In this document: positions 1 through 13,038 of the stretch, piece after piece
How positions within the stretch are numbered: the first letter of the stretch is position 1
Layout: each line of letters starts with the position of its first letter
DNA from: Henckelia pumila
Taxonomy: Eukaryota; Streptophyta; Magnoliopsida; Lamiales; Gesneriaceae
DNA: 64,000 nucleotides
Reading direction: 5' to 3'
Assembly: GCF_033568475.1 (NCBI RefSeq)
Contig: NC_133123.1
Span: 22,492,622 to 22,556,621, forward strand
Program-made: the position numbers and the translations under genes
Notes under the pieces: generated by a model
What the model saw: the letters and a program-made list of their open reading frames with translations, nothing else
Told to the model about the DNA's origin: nothing
Database searches by the model: none

Positions 1-2481
1 GATTCCAGTCAAGATACTGATGATATTATTAATCTTGATAATGATTCTTTAAACTCTTCAGAAGATTGTGATAATTGCATCCAAGGTCAGTCTTCTAATT
101 GTTGCAATTATATTAGTGATAATGATGAATTTTATAAGTTAAAATCTCAATTTGATGACTTAAGTATTAATATTTTATCTGATGATAAAATTATTGAATT
201 TTTAAAATTAATTAAAGATCTTAATCTTCGTACCTCTATCATTGATCATATTGATAATAAAGCTTCTACTAGTTATACTGATCTTTTGAAAAATGATCAG
301 ACTTATTCTTTAAAAGAAATAAAAAAGCTTTTAAAAGAAAAACACAGTGTTAATACTCCTGTGACTTTAGATAATTTAAAGACTGAAAATGATCAACTTA
401 AACTGCAAGTTGTTATTTTACAACATTAGAATATTCGTTTTAATAGAAGGATTTCTAATTTAGAAAAATTTCTGGGTTAGAAAATAGTTCTAACAATGTT
501 TCAGACCAAGAACAGCATTTATCTGTTCTTAGTAAAATAAAATCTCAAAAATGGTATATTAAAATAACTTTATTAATTGATAATAATTATAAAATAGATT
601 TTATTGCTTTAATTGATAGTGGAGCAGATTTAAATGTTATTCAAGAAGGTATAATACCTTCAAAATATTTTCATAAAACTTCTCACTCTTTATCTCATAC
701 AGGAGGTGAAAAATTACAGGTAAATTATAAGTTACCAGAAGCTTATATTTGTAAAAATAAGACTTGTATTAAAAAAAGTTTTTTCTTGATAAAAAACCTT
801 TCCACTCAAATCATTCTTGGATTGCCTTTTCTTTATAAAATTTATCCTATTATTTCTATAAATCCTACAGGTATAATTGGTACTTATGATGGTAAGAATA
901 TTCACTTTCAGTATATAACTAAACCTTATTTAAAAATTTTGAATTCTATTCAAGATCATATTAACAGAAAAATCTTTCATATTAATTCTTTAAAAGAAGA
1001 AATAGATTCTTTAACTATTGATGATACTTTGAAAAATCCTAAACTACAGGATAAAATCAAATTTCTTCATAACCAATTCTCTTTAGAAATTTGTAATGAT
1101 TTTTCTAATGCTTTTTGGAATCGTAAGAAACATATTGTTTATCTTCCTTATGAAGACAGTTTTGATGAAAAAAATATTCCTACCAAGGCAAAACCTTGTC
1201 AGATGAATTTTGAATATTTAGAATTATGTAAGAAAGAGATTCAATCTCTTTTAGATAAAAAGTTGATAACTCCTTTCCAATCTCCTTGGTCTTGTACTGC
1301 TTTTTATGTCAATAAACATTCTGAGATGAAAGAGGTGTTCCTCGTCTAGTAATAAATTATAAACCTTTAAATAAAGTTTTAAAATGGATTAGGCATCCTA
1401 TTCCTAATAAAAAAGATCTTCTTGATAGATTATTACATGCTTTAATATTCTCTAAATTTGATTTAAAGTCAGGATTTTGGCAGATCTAAATTGATAAGGA
1501 TGATAGATATAAAACTGCTTTTAATGTTCCAATAGGACATTATGAATGGAATGTTATGCCTTTTGGTCTGAAGAATGCTCCTTCAGAATTTCAGCAGATT
1601 ATGAATGATATTTTTATCCCTTATAGTGACTTTATTATTGTTTACATAGATGATATTCTTATATTCTCAAAAAATATTGAGACTCATTTTAAACATTTAA
1701 ATATATTTAAAACTCTTATTATTCAAAATGGATTAGTTATTTCTAAACCCAAAATGGTTTTATTTCAAACCAATATTAAATTTATAGGTCATAATATTGA
1801 CAAAGGTAATATTATCCCTATTCAAAGAAGTATAGAATTTGGTAATAAATTTCCAGATATTATTACTGATAAGACTTAATTACAAAGATTTTTAGGTAGT
1901 TTAAATTATATATCTACTTATATTAAGAATTTAGCTAATGATACTGCTATTTTATATGATAGACTTAAGAAGAATCCTTCCCCTTGGACTAATCAACATA
2001 CCAATTCTGTCAAGAGAATTAAAGAAAAAATTAAACATATTCCTTGCTTAATGATTTCTAATCCTAGTTGGGAAAAAATTGTTGAAACAGAAGCCTCGGA
2101 TATAGGCTTTAGAGGTATTTTAAAACAATTAAAACCCCAAAGTAAAGAAGAATATCTTGTTAGATTCCATTCAGGAAATTGGAATTCTGCTCAGAAAAAT
2201 TATTCTACAGTTGCAAAAGAAATTCTTTCTATTATTAAATTTATTCTGAAACTTCAAGATGATCTTTACAATCAGAAATTTATTATTAAAACAGATTGCA
2301 AATCTGCAAAATATATGTTTAATAAAGATTTTAAACATGATGTTTCTAAACAAATGTTTTCCAGATGGCAAGCTAATTTAGCTCCTTTTGATTTTGAAAT
2401 TATTTATAAAAAAGGAGAAGAAAATTATCTTCCTGATTTCTTAACCCGTGAATATTTATCTAATAATGGCAGGAATGAATA
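1..2481 (+). pseudogene. EPRV copy 1: fossil protease / reverse transcriptase / RNase H part of the polyprotein
   Basis: This is the 3' part of the viral polyprotein of the first copy; its 5' part is cut off by the window edge. A retropepsin-type DSGAD motif lies near 615-632. The reverse-transcriptase core with a YIDD box lies near 1645-1660, preceded by the conserved MPFGLKNAP block at 1556. An RNase H region follows at about 2050-2475. The layout and motifs match Caulimoviridae. This copy is interrupted several times and is a fossil. The second reading frame starts immediately downstream and overlaps its end. Confidence 0.8.
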
Positions 2482-3883
2482 GGGGTCGAGGTGAATTTTC
2501 CTCTTATAAAGGAAGAGGAGGAAGAGGAAAACCCCCAAATTATATTGGCAGTGCTCCAAGGCTAATAGCCCAATTTGAAAATCAACGCCTCATAGGCCAA
2601 CATATTTCTAGTTCTTCTGATAGTAATACTATCCAAAAAAATGATCCTTTATATGATGAGTTTCAAGAATTCTTGAAACAAAAAGGCAAGAATAATGTAA
2701 TTCCTGATTCTGAAGAATCTTATGCAAACATTGCAAAAGAAAATGAAAATGATTCAGTATTATATACTGAGAATAAAAATAGAGAAATCATTCTTCTCAT
2801 AAAAGAAAAAGATGAGCAATGGAAAAATACTCCTTGGATTATCATGGATAGATATCTATCACATACATCATATGTTCATGGTGCTTACAAGCCAAGAGGA
2901 TATTATGAAAACCTCTTAATCTCTAACAAAACGGTGGAAATTACTCATTTTCAGAGTAATACTCAGCAAACGGAAAGTTATAACTTTTCCAAATTTATTA
3001 TTAAGAAAATTATTTCTATTGAAGAATGTGGAATTTCTCCATTAGCAGAAAAAGAATTCTATTCTACTCAAAAGCAAATTGCTTTTAAATATAATTATTG
3101 GAATTATATACAGAGTTTTTATACAACTCTATTCTATGAAAATTCAAAAAGAAAACATTCTTGGTTCTTGAAAATATGTGAAAATAATTCACATGATAAT
3201 ATTTCTAACTGGTTAATAAACTGATGGCAATTCTTTGGGCCTTCATCAAAAATCCTTCCTAAAGACTTCAAAAATTACTTTGAAGATTGGATCAGATTCT
3301 CTCCAAAGGTTATACAGAACATGACTACAAATTGGGTCAACAATAATTTATCCTGCAATTTCTTTATTGAATTCGGCATCCCATGGATCTGGAAATGGCA
3401 ACCAGAATTCGGATATAATGATCATGGAATCCCTTGCTTATGGATTAAAATTTTTCAAAATTCTGAGAAAAATTGCTCAGAAATGATCCTGAAACTGGAA
3501 AACCACATGGCATAGAGATATTACAAAAAATGGAAGAAAATATCTCTCAATACAAAAATGACTTTGCGCAACAGGAGAAGGGAAATCAATCTGATGTGAT
3601 AAGTCCCTTCAAAATTATCACTCAGAAATATCAAAAAATCTACTCAAAAGAACAGATGATCGACTTATATGTTGAAGAAATAAAAAAAGATTTGTTTAAA
3701 AATATTGGTAGTACTGATTCAAAATCTGATCAGTCCATGACTTCAAATGACATCCATAATCAGTTTATCAAATTAATGCATATGCAAGATGGACAAGATC
3801 CCGAAGATGATAATCTTGAAGAAAATCAAATTGATGAAACTTTTGAAAAACTAAAAGCATCGCTCAAGTCCAAGATTGGATAA
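2448..3883 (+). pseudogene. EPRV copy 1: fossil second reading frame of unknown function
   Basis: This is the second florendovirus-type reading frame. It begins with an Arg/Gly-rich N terminus (GRGGRGKPPN) and continues through an acidic and lysine-rich stretch to a C-terminal part rich in Asp, Glu and Gln. It overlaps the end of the RNase H region by about 30 bases, as expected for compact viral genes. The family is known from endogenous florendoviruses, but I know of no assigned function. The copy is broken at a few places. The same frame is repeated, incompletely, at 9122-9792. Confidence 0.6.
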
Positions 3884-4255
3884 GAAAGGAATCTTTTAGT
3901 TAATATATCTCTTTCATCTTTTATAAAGATTGTCAGAAGTCATATTACTTTTAAAAGATGTAATAATGCATCTTTACTTTTTATTATTTTAATAAAAGTT
4001 GTAAATAATGCATCTTTACTTTTTATTATTTTAATAAAAGTTATAGCGTGGAATCCGGGGTTTGATGTCCGGCTCTTTCTATTTATAAGTGTGTTTTGTA
4101 AGTTTAGAGGCACGCTTGAGTTTGCTCGCCTCTCTCTCTTCTCTATCTCTCACTTTTGTAATAAAGGTCTTTCTGGTAATAAAAGTTTGAAGTTTCTGGT
4201 CCAGTCTGGCTCATGGTCCAGTTTACTTTGATGTTTATCCCAATCTTTCTTTATC
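3884..4255 (+). promoter_or_regulatory. EPRV non-coding region with a duplicated ~40 bp block, TATA-like and poly(A)-like signals
   Basis: The interval between the second reading frame of copy 1 and the movement-protein region of copy 2 has no coding potential. It contains two adjacent copies of a block of about 40 bases (near 3963-4001 and 4006-4045, containing AATAATGCATCTTTAC). These are followed by a TATTTATAAG element near 4080 and AATAAAGG/AATAAAAG motifs near 4160-4185. In Caulimoviridae the corresponding region carries the promoter and polyadenylation signal. That role is inferred here, and I did not find the usual initiator tRNA-Met primer site in this interval. Confidence 0.5.
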
Positions 4256-7200
4256 ATTAACTGACATAAATATTTTAGATTCTTTGACATTAAATGTTAA
4301 GACTCATGGTTATAATTATTCTGTTGGAACAAAAGTCATATGTATATGTTATCGTATATATTATAAGCCTCTTTATACATTAAATCCAATGTGTAAAAGA
4401 ATTAACAAAAAAAATGAAACTGTTCTTATTGAGACTAATTTCAATAAATCTAAAATAGCTACCCGTAGATCTATTAAATAGGAAGAAATAGGTTTTCCAT
4501 CAAATTGGACTTTTGAAAATTCTATTCCTAGAAATCCTATTTTAAATATGGATTTACAGCATGTAATACAGACTAATGAAGGATCTGTTAATATACAATT
4601 TCAAAATAAAAATTATTTGTCTATTACTAGATCTCAATCTGTTAGATCTTATATTTCTCCTTTAGATTATATAATTGATATTCCTCAATCTTCTAGAGCT
4701 TCTACTTCTCAAATTCGAGAAGAACTTAGATCTAATTCCTCTAAAGATAATAATATTGAAGAGGTTATTATAAACAAAAATAATATTGTTCATGGAAATT
4801 TCCAGAACATTACAGAATCAGATAATATCTCAGAAATGATTTTTGTTTAGATGGATAGTACAACCAAATTATATTTCAGTAAAGGATCTAGAGCAAGAGC
4901 TCAGATTAATAAAGAATTTTGTGATCATAAATGGGAATCTTTTAGAAAATGGTATTTTAAGAGTTTTTTCCAAAAAAGAATTTGATTATATCATTACTAC
5001 TTTTTATAAAGAATGTACAGAAAAGAATAAAATGATTTATTTTGTTCCTTGGTTTATAAAAACCTTTCTTGTTGATTATATTTCTGTTATAGAAAGAAAT
5101 TATAAACTTTCTTCTGGAAATATTCAGAGATCTGTGTATCCTCCACAGAATTCTTTTCAAATAGAAAAGAATGAAAAGGTTTTAAATTTTAATGCTTTCT
5201 CAAAAAATTTTAAGGATAATATGTTACCTGTTACTATTAATCATATTAATCAACTTTTTGAAACACAAAATTATACTAATCTTTATCTTATTCTATTAGG
5301 AGAAGAATTGGCTTCTTTAAAAAAAATATCAATAGTATTTTATTGGCTATACAACAGATCAAGCCTAATATACACATTGAAGATAAGAAAGATAGAAATA
5401 TAGTTTATATTGCTTCTTCTTCTATTCAATATCCTCCAGAGATTCAAGATTTTAAATTTAAATCTTCTGTTTCTGAATTTGAAAAAAATTTATCAGAAAA
5501 ACTTAAAAGTATGAATATTTCTGTTATTAATGACAATGCATCATTTAGTAATAATAATATTGATGATGATGATATAGATAAAATTCAAAAGATGAAATGG
5601 GCTGATAGGCCAACTCAAAATTGTTATTACTATTCTCGTCCTACTCCTTTAGATGTTCTTAATGAAGAATAAGAGTACATTATATCAAATAGTTATAATG
5701 GGAAAAGTATTTATGAATGGAATGCTGATGGTTTAACTGATAAGCAGATTTATAATCTTGCTCATAGAATGCTTATGTATAGTACTGTGTGTAAAAGTAC
5801 TGGTAATACTGATAAAAATCTAGCAAAAATGCTTATTTCTGGTTTTACAGGTCAACTTAAAGGTTGGTGGGATAATTATTTATTTCAACAACAAAAGAAT
5901 GATATTTATAATTCTATTAAAATAGAGAATAATAACCAGACTGAAAATGTTGTTTATAGTCTTATAATGACTATTATTGAACATTTTACTAGTCGTTTTA
6001 CTGATAATAGTGAAAATATTAGAACTCTTTTGAGTAATATAAAATTTAAGACTCTTACTGATTTCAGATGGTATAAAGATACTTTTCTTTTTAGAATTTA
6101 TGAATTACCGGATTGTAATAACAATCAATGGAAAGCCAAATTTATTGAAGGTCTTCCTCATCTCTTTGCTGAAAGAGTTAGAAAAGTTCTTCGTAAAGAT
6201 AATATCTCTATTCAGTATGATAATTATACTTACGGTAACTTAATAAGTACTTGTATTCAGGAAGGTTTATCTTTATGTAATGATTTAAAATTAAATAATC
6301 AGTTAAAAAGACAAAATATTTTTGAAAGAAAACAGCTTGTTCATTTTTGTGATTGATATACCCAAGAAGAAGATTCAAAAATCTTTAGATAAACCTCATA
6401 GGAAGAGAATTGTCTGAGAGACAAATATTGAAAAAACAAAAGAGAAAAGAATTTCGTAATACTCAGAAAGATGCGAAGAAGAAACAATTTTGGAAAAAGG
6501 ATAAGGATAAAAAGCCTTTACCTATCATAAATGTGGTAGACCTGGACATTATGCTAATCAATGTTGGGCTAAAGAGAAAATTAAATCTCTTGATATCTTT
6601 GATAATATTAAAAATACTTTATACGAAATTGTCATGAAAAATTACTCTGAAGATTCTTATACTTCTGATTTCAGTCAAGATACTGATAATATTATTAATC
6701 TTGATAATGATTTTTTAAAATCTTCAGAAGATTGAGATAATTGCATCCAAGGTCAGTCTTCTAATTGTTGCAATTATATTAGTGATAATGATGAATTTTA
6801 TAAGTTAAAATCTCAATTTGATGACTTAAGTATTAATGTTTTATCTGATGATAAAATTATTGAATTTTTAAAATTAATTAAAGATCCTAATCTTCGTACC
6901 TCTATCATTGATCATATTGATAATAAAGCTTCTACTAGTTATACTGATCTTTTGAAAAATGATCAGACTTATTCTTTAAAAGAAATAAAAAAGCTTTTAA
7001 AAGAAAAACACAGTGTTAATACTCCTGTGACTTTAGATAATTTAAAGACTGAAATTGATCAATTTAAACAGCAAGTTGTTATTTTACAACATGAGAATAT
7101 TCGTTTTAATAGAAGAATTTCTGATTTAGAAATGCCTGGATTAAAAAATAGTTCTAACAATGCTTCAGACCAAGAACAGCATTTATCTGTTCTTAGTAAA

Positions 7201-9121
7201 ATAAAATCTCAAAAATGGTATACTAAAATAACTTTATTAATTGATAATAATTATAAAATAGATTTTATTGCTTTAATTGATAGTGGAGCAGATTTAAATG
7301 TTATTCAAGAAGGTATAATACCTTCAAAATATTTTCATAAAACTTCTCACTCTTTATCTCATACAGGAGGTGAAAAATTACAGGTAAATTATAAGTTACC
7401 AGAAGCTTATATTTGTAAAAATAAGACTTGTATTAAAACAAGTTTTTTCTTGATAAAAAACCTTTCCACTCAAATCATTCTTGGATTTCCTTTTCTTTAT
7501 AAAATTTATCCTATTATTTCTATAAATCCTACAGGTATAATTGGTATGTATGATGGTAAGAATATTCACTTTCAGTTTATAACTAAACCTTATGTAAAAA
7601 TTTTGAATTCTATTCAAGATCATATTGACAGAAAAATCTTTCATATTAATTCTTTAAAAAAAAAATAGATTCTTTAACTATTGATGATACTTTGAAAAAT
7701 CCTAAACTACAGGATAAAATCAAATTGCTTCATAATCAATTCTCTTTAGAAATTTGTAATAATTTTCCCAATGATTTTTGGAATCGTAAGAAACATATTG
7801 TTTCTCTTCCCTATGAAGACAGTTTTGATGAAAAAAATATTCCTACCAAGGCAAGACATTGTCAGATGAATTTTGAATATTTAGAATTATGTAAGAAAGA
7901 GATTCAATCTCTTTTAGATAAAAAGTTGATAACTTTTTCCCAATCTCTTTGGTATTGTACTGCTTTTTATGTCAATAAACATTCTGAGATTGAAAGAGGT
8001 GTTCCTCGTCTAGTAATAAATTATAAACCTTTAAATAAAGTTTTAAAATGGATTAGACATCCTATTCCTAATAAAAAAGATCTTCTTGATAGATTATTAC
8101 ATGCTTTAATATTCTCTAAATTTGATTTAAAGTCAGGATTTTGGCAGATTCAAATTGATAAGGATGATAGATATAAAACTGCTTTTAATGTTCCAATAGG
8201 ACATTATGAATGAAATGTTATGCCTTTTGGTCTGAAGAATGCTCCTTCAGAATTTCAGCAAATTATGAATGATATTTTTACCCCTTATAGTGACTTTATT
8301 ATTGTTTACATAGATGATATTCTTATATTCTCAAAAAATATTGAGACTCATTTTAAACATTTAAATATATTTAAAGCTCTTATTATTCAAAATGGATTAG
8401 TTATTTCTAAACCCAAAATGGTTTTATTTCAAACCAATATTAAATTTTTAGGTCATAATATTGACAAAGGTCATATTATCCCTATTCAAAGAAGTATAGA
8501 ATTTGGTAATAAATTTCTAGATATTATTACTGATAAAACTCAATTACAAAGATTTTTAGGTAGTTTAAATTATATATCTGCTTATATTAAGAATTTAGCT
8601 AATGATACTGCTATTTTATATGATAGACTTAAGAAGAATCCTTCCCCTTGGACTAATCAACATACCAATTCTGTCAAGAGAATTAAAAAAAAAAAATTAA
8701 ACATATTCCTTGCTTAATGATTTCTAATCCTAGTTGGGAAAAAATTGTTGAAACAGATTCTTCGGATATAGGCTTTGGAGGTATTTTAAAACAATTAAAA
8801 CCCCAAAGTAAAGAAGAATATCTTGTTAAATTCCATTCAGAAAAGTGGAATTCTGCTCAGAAAAATTATTCTACAGTTGCAAAAGAAATTTTTTCTATTG
8901 TTAAATGTATTTTGAAATTTCAGGATGATCTTTACAATCAGAAATTTATTATTAAAACCGATTGCAAATCTGCAAAATATATGTTTAATAAAGATTTTAA
9001 ACATGATGTTTCTAAACAAATGTTTGCCAGATGGCAAGCTAATTTAGCTCCTTTTGATTTTGAAATTATTTATAAAAAAGGAGAAGAAAATTATCTTCCT
9101 GATTTCTTAACCCGTGAATAT
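4256..9121 (+). pseudogene. EPRV copy 2: fossil polyprotein (movement, coat, protease, RT, RNase H)
   Basis: The second copy holds all expected parts in order. A 30K-type movement-protein region lies at about 4256-4850. A coat-protein region with a CCHC zinc knuckle (CGRPGHYANQC) lies near 6525-6570. The aspartic protease DSGAD is near 7280. The RT block runs from about 7980 to 8560 with YIDD near 8310, and RNase H lies at about 8717-9121. It is broken at several places and is a fossil. It is the more complete of the two copies, since copy 1 lacks its 5' half in this window. Confidence 0.8.
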
Positions 9122-9792
9122 TTATCTGAAATGACAGGAATGAATAGGGGTCGAGGTGAATTTTTCTCTTATAGAGGAAGAGGAAAACCTCCAAATTATA
9201 TTGGCAGTGCTCCAAGGTTGATAGCCCAATTTGGAAATCAACGCCTCATAGGCCAACATATTTCTAGTTCTTCTGATAGTAATCCTATCCAAAAAATGAT
9301 CCTTTATATGATGAGTTTCAAGAATTCTTGAAACAAAAAGGCAAGAATAAGTTAATTCCTGATTCTGAAGAATCTTATGCAAACATTGCAAAAGAAAATG
9401 AAAATGATTCAGTATTATATACTGAGAATAAAAATAGAGAAATCATTCTTCTCATAGAAGAAAAAGATGAGCAATGGAAAAATACTCTTTGGATTATCAT
9501 GGATAGATATCTATCACATACATCATATGTTCATGGTGCTTACAAGCCAAGAGGATATTATGAAAACCTCTTAATCTCTACCAAAACGGTGGAAATTACC
9601 CATTTTCAGAGTAATACTTAGCAAACGGAAAGTTATAACTTTTCCAAATTTATTATTAATAAAATTATTTCTATTGAAGAATGAGGAATTTCTCTATTAG
9701 CAGAAAAAGAATTATATTCTATTCAAAAGTAAATTTCTTTTAAATATAATTATTGGGATTATATACAGAGTTTTTATACAACTCTATTCTAA
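9122..9792 (+). pseudogene. EPRV copy 2: truncated second reading frame
   Basis: This repeats the Arg/Gly-rich second reading frame seen at 2448-3883 but loses homology abruptly at about 9792, roughly half-way along. The break marks the right-hand integration or deletion junction of the viral array. It is a fossil. Confidence 0.7.
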
Positions 9793-10418
9793 TTATGATT
9801 CTTTTTTTAAGCAAATATATAATTAATGATTCATTTGATGTTACATGCATGCATGTTATTTGTGTACACATTAGGATCAAATTTTGGGCAAAATTTCTTC
9901 AAAATTTCTTCACTTTGGTCAAAATTTTCGTTCATGCATTACAACTCATTAACATCTCAAATATTAAATAAAAAGGTAAAAACAAATTTAAAATAACACA
10001 AAATAACTAATTTCTGTGAAATATTACTTACATAATAGTTTTAGTGATTTTTTTATTTCTTCAATAATATATATGTGATGGAGAATATTCTTCCAATATA
10101 ATTTTTTTTTATTAAAAAATAGCTAGATTTACACCATGATAAAAAAAAAAAAAAAAAAGTTTTAAACGTGAAAAAACTAATTATTTAAAAAAAATGTCGA
10201 TTTTTCGAATAAGGTGACAGCACATATATTGCAATGCTTGGTTATAATGTAAAGTTTATGATACGGGATCTCCGAGCTGATATTAAATTTCTTACATCTT
10301 ATATATAGGGATTATTCTATGTCATTGCGAGTATTTTTTTTCTTTATGATGTGTTCAATTAATATTAATCTTTGATTAATTATTAACGAATATGATAAGT
10401 TACACTAAAAATTCAACT
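9793..10418. other. AT-rich spacer, no gene seen
   Basis: The stretch contains short homopolymer runs (A-run at 10140-10158) and no open frame with recognisable similarity. It lies between the pararetrovirus junction and the relic of an old LTR. Confidence 0.6.
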
Positions 10419-10643
10419 GGGTCTGAGCTCAATCATGAAGGTTCACTCCAAATATTTTTAAGACCCAAGCTTATTTAAATATTATATATATTTAGCCCTG
10501 AATTCTACAAAAGTCCATAAGAGGCTCAAGCCCGTGAAACTCTCCGAATATCTATAAATAGCTCAAGTCACCTCATTATTAAGGTACACACTTTCTTAAG
10601 CACTATATCTCTCTACTCTCGATTATTATTCCTTGAGTAATAA
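10419..10643 (+). mobile_element. Left part of an older gypsy-type LTR relic
   Basis: The sequence has the look of an LTR promoter, with TATAAATAG near 10554 followed by a pyrimidine-rich leader. It is interrupted exactly where the younger LTR element starts at 10644. The matching right part is at 19504-19735, which begins with text of the ACTTGAGCTTCGGAGTGCC type that is common near the 3' end of Tat/Retand-type plant LTRs. Family assignment is from memory of such termini only. It is a fossil. Confidence 0.45.
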
Positions 10644-13038
10644 TGTGGGGACCTCGGGTTGCTAATCTCATCTTAAGGGCAATTAACGATTAATAAAACA
10701 ATTAATCAGACATTAAAAGAATAAATAAACCAAGAGCTAAAAAAAAAAATTTAAGAGCCTCGCTCGATCTGTGACATTTACCCGATTGAGCGAGCTATAA
10801 AATCGAGCTCTCGGGTCTGCACATATTTTTGCCTCGCTCGATCGGTCAAATCCTACCGATCGAGCGAGCAAGAAATATTCAAGTTTCTGCCCAATAAAAA
10901 CAGGCCTCGCTCGATCGGTAACATTCACCCGATCGAGCGGGCTCCTTTTCCAGAAAATGTCTGCAATATTTTCTTGCTGTCAAACCTTGCATCATCAGTC
11001 CAAATGCATTCAATATCAACTCAATTCATGGTTTATAAATTCTAAAACATGCATATCAACATGTATAAAGTTTCAAGTATCAAATCATGCATTTAATACA
11101 TCAATCGAATAGCGTAAGAACTTGAAACGATAAGCTACACTAAGTCTCAAACGTGAGCTTTTAAATCACAAGTTTCATGTCAAATTCAATACTATCTAAC
11201 TACCATTCTTCAGCTTAAACCCGAGTCCACACTTGCTAACTCTCGCTCCCGAGCTATCAACGTCATCTCAGACTAGCTCCTGCCCCATCTGTTGCAATGC
11301 ACACATACAAAACAAAGCAACAACCGGATAAACTCCGGTGAGAAATCATCTCAGTATAAGCAACATATCAAAAGCGTTAAATAAATCATTTCAAATAACT
11401 CTAAACATAACGACTCACGAATAGAGTAATTAACGCTTCGAATAAGAATTGATTCATATAAATTCGTTGCCATCAAGATTCATAAATGATCTTGACATGG
11501 ATATCCATCTATCGAAGTCGTCTCAGACTTGAAAATAAGATCGCCTCAGATCTTGGCATAGAATCAACTCATATCATCCTCATATCATAATCATATCAAC
11601 TCAAATCAAAGATCCACTACCTGGGATGGATCGACAACATCAAAAACAAATCAAAACATAAACAAATATGTGGTTTTTGCGGGACAACTCAAGAATAATC
11701 GATCTTGAGTTTCAAATTCCCTGACTCGTGATGTCGTCATTATACCTTCGTATTTCTTCTGTTTTGAACGCTTCAAATCTGAAACATAGCATCAAAACAT
11801 TCATATAAATCTTCATTCTATTCAAGCATTTCAATATCGATTCAAAATCATCAATATGTCGTCAATCATATTGCTTCAAACCTCAACGTCTTCTTCTTCG
11901 GTTCGGATTCAAAGTTCTTGAGTTGCAGCCTTCAAAACTAATATGAAATTAAGAATAAAATTGCTACAACATTAACATCATCTTCAAGAACATCTCGGCT
12001 CAATCATAGGCTATCAAAACGGTCCAAAAACACGAATCGACGACGTAGCGATTAAAACTCGGTAACCGACTTAATATCGAAACCATTTTCAACTTCAATT
12101 ATGGCTTCTCATCCACATATCAGCAAAATAACATCATATTCCCAGCATATCAGAAGTATACATTTGAGATACATGCTGTGGCAACTCATGAGAAATCATA
12201 CGACTTCAAATAACCGATTCGACATCGATACGGAAAGATATAAACCATCAAAATCAAGATTCATGTTCAACGTCTGATCTTTCCAACATACTGATTTAGA
12301 AATATATCAAAAACCTCACAATACTTACATCAAATCGAAGTCCTCGTTGCAAGGATTCCAGAACACTTTTCAGAATTGAAATCGGACAATCGGATCAAAA
12401 GTTACGACGATTTGAAAATCAAGAATAAAAAGGAAAATAAGGTCTCGGCTGTTCCTGCTCTCAATTCTCAATTCCTTATGCATTTTACACGTAGAATGCT
12501 GTTAATCTGATTAAAATCAGATATGTATTGCATAAATTACAATTTAGTCCCTCAAATCTTTATTAATTGCAATTCGGTCCTCGGCTCTCTTTTTAATTCA
12601 ATTTCAATCCTAAATAATTTAAGAATATTAGAATTAAAATCAAAACTCTAAATATTATAAAATTAAATATACTCGGATTAGAATTAAATAAATTTGGATT
12701 AATTAAATAATCCCGACATTTTGCATTTTATCCCTTCAAACTTCGATATTTGCAAACCAGTCCCTGATCGGGTTGTATCTTCAAAATTAATCTTCTTTAA
12801 TTCCCGAAACATGAAATTTAATCTTAAATTCCATACATATTCAAATCGAATATTTATTCTTTTAATTTAAGAATTCTCGGAATTTAATTCTCAAAATCCG
12901 TAAATTCTCAAATTAAATATTTTCGACTTGAAAATTAAATCTATCATTTCCATAACCTCTCAAATCAATATTAGCCCATAATATGGAATTTAATTCTCAA
13001 ATCCCATAGTTAATAATTTAATATTTATGGGTCTTACA
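10644..13038 (-). repeat. 3' LTR (left copy) of the gypsy-type element
   Basis: The terminal repeat of 2,395 bases has the terminal dinucleotides TG...CA. A polypurine tract adjoins its inner side on the minus strand. It contains three short palindromic modules near 10757, 10830 and 10902, described separately. Confidence 0.85.
10757..10942. repeat. Three palindromic GCTCGATCGG...CCGATCGAGC modules in the LTR
   Basis: Three modules of about 39 bases, spaced by about 72 bases, each consist of CCTCGCTCGATCGGT, a 10-base loop and the reverse complement. They recur in the right LTR at about 17227-17412. They are the most GC-rich part of the LTR and lie close to the outer (U5) end of the repeat in element orientation. 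Confidence 0.8.

Larger units (their letters stand above)
1..9792 (+). mobile_element. Endogenous pararetrovirus array (Caulimoviridae, florendovirus-like), two head-to-tail copies
   Basis: The stretch shows the same sequence twice in direct orientation with a period of about 6.66 kb: base 1 matches about 6667 and base 2475 matches about 9139. The gene order is movement protein, coat region with a zinc knuckle, aspartic protease, reverse transcriptase and RNase H in one polyprotein, followed by a second reading frame of unknown role. That layout is the one described for endogenous florendoviruses. No LTRs or integrase are seen. The left end lies outside the window and the right end stops abruptly near 9792. 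Both copies are broken, each by roughly five to ten interruptions. The copies differ by a few percent, which suggests a fossil a few million years old. It is treated as a fossil and no function is claimed. Confidence 0.85.

Noticed and set aside
10737-10942. Regularly spaced palindromic repeats that look at first like a CRISPR array
   Set aside because: There are only three units, they lie inside both LTRs of a plant retrotransposon, and the intervening sequence is part of the LTR. There is no CRISPR context.
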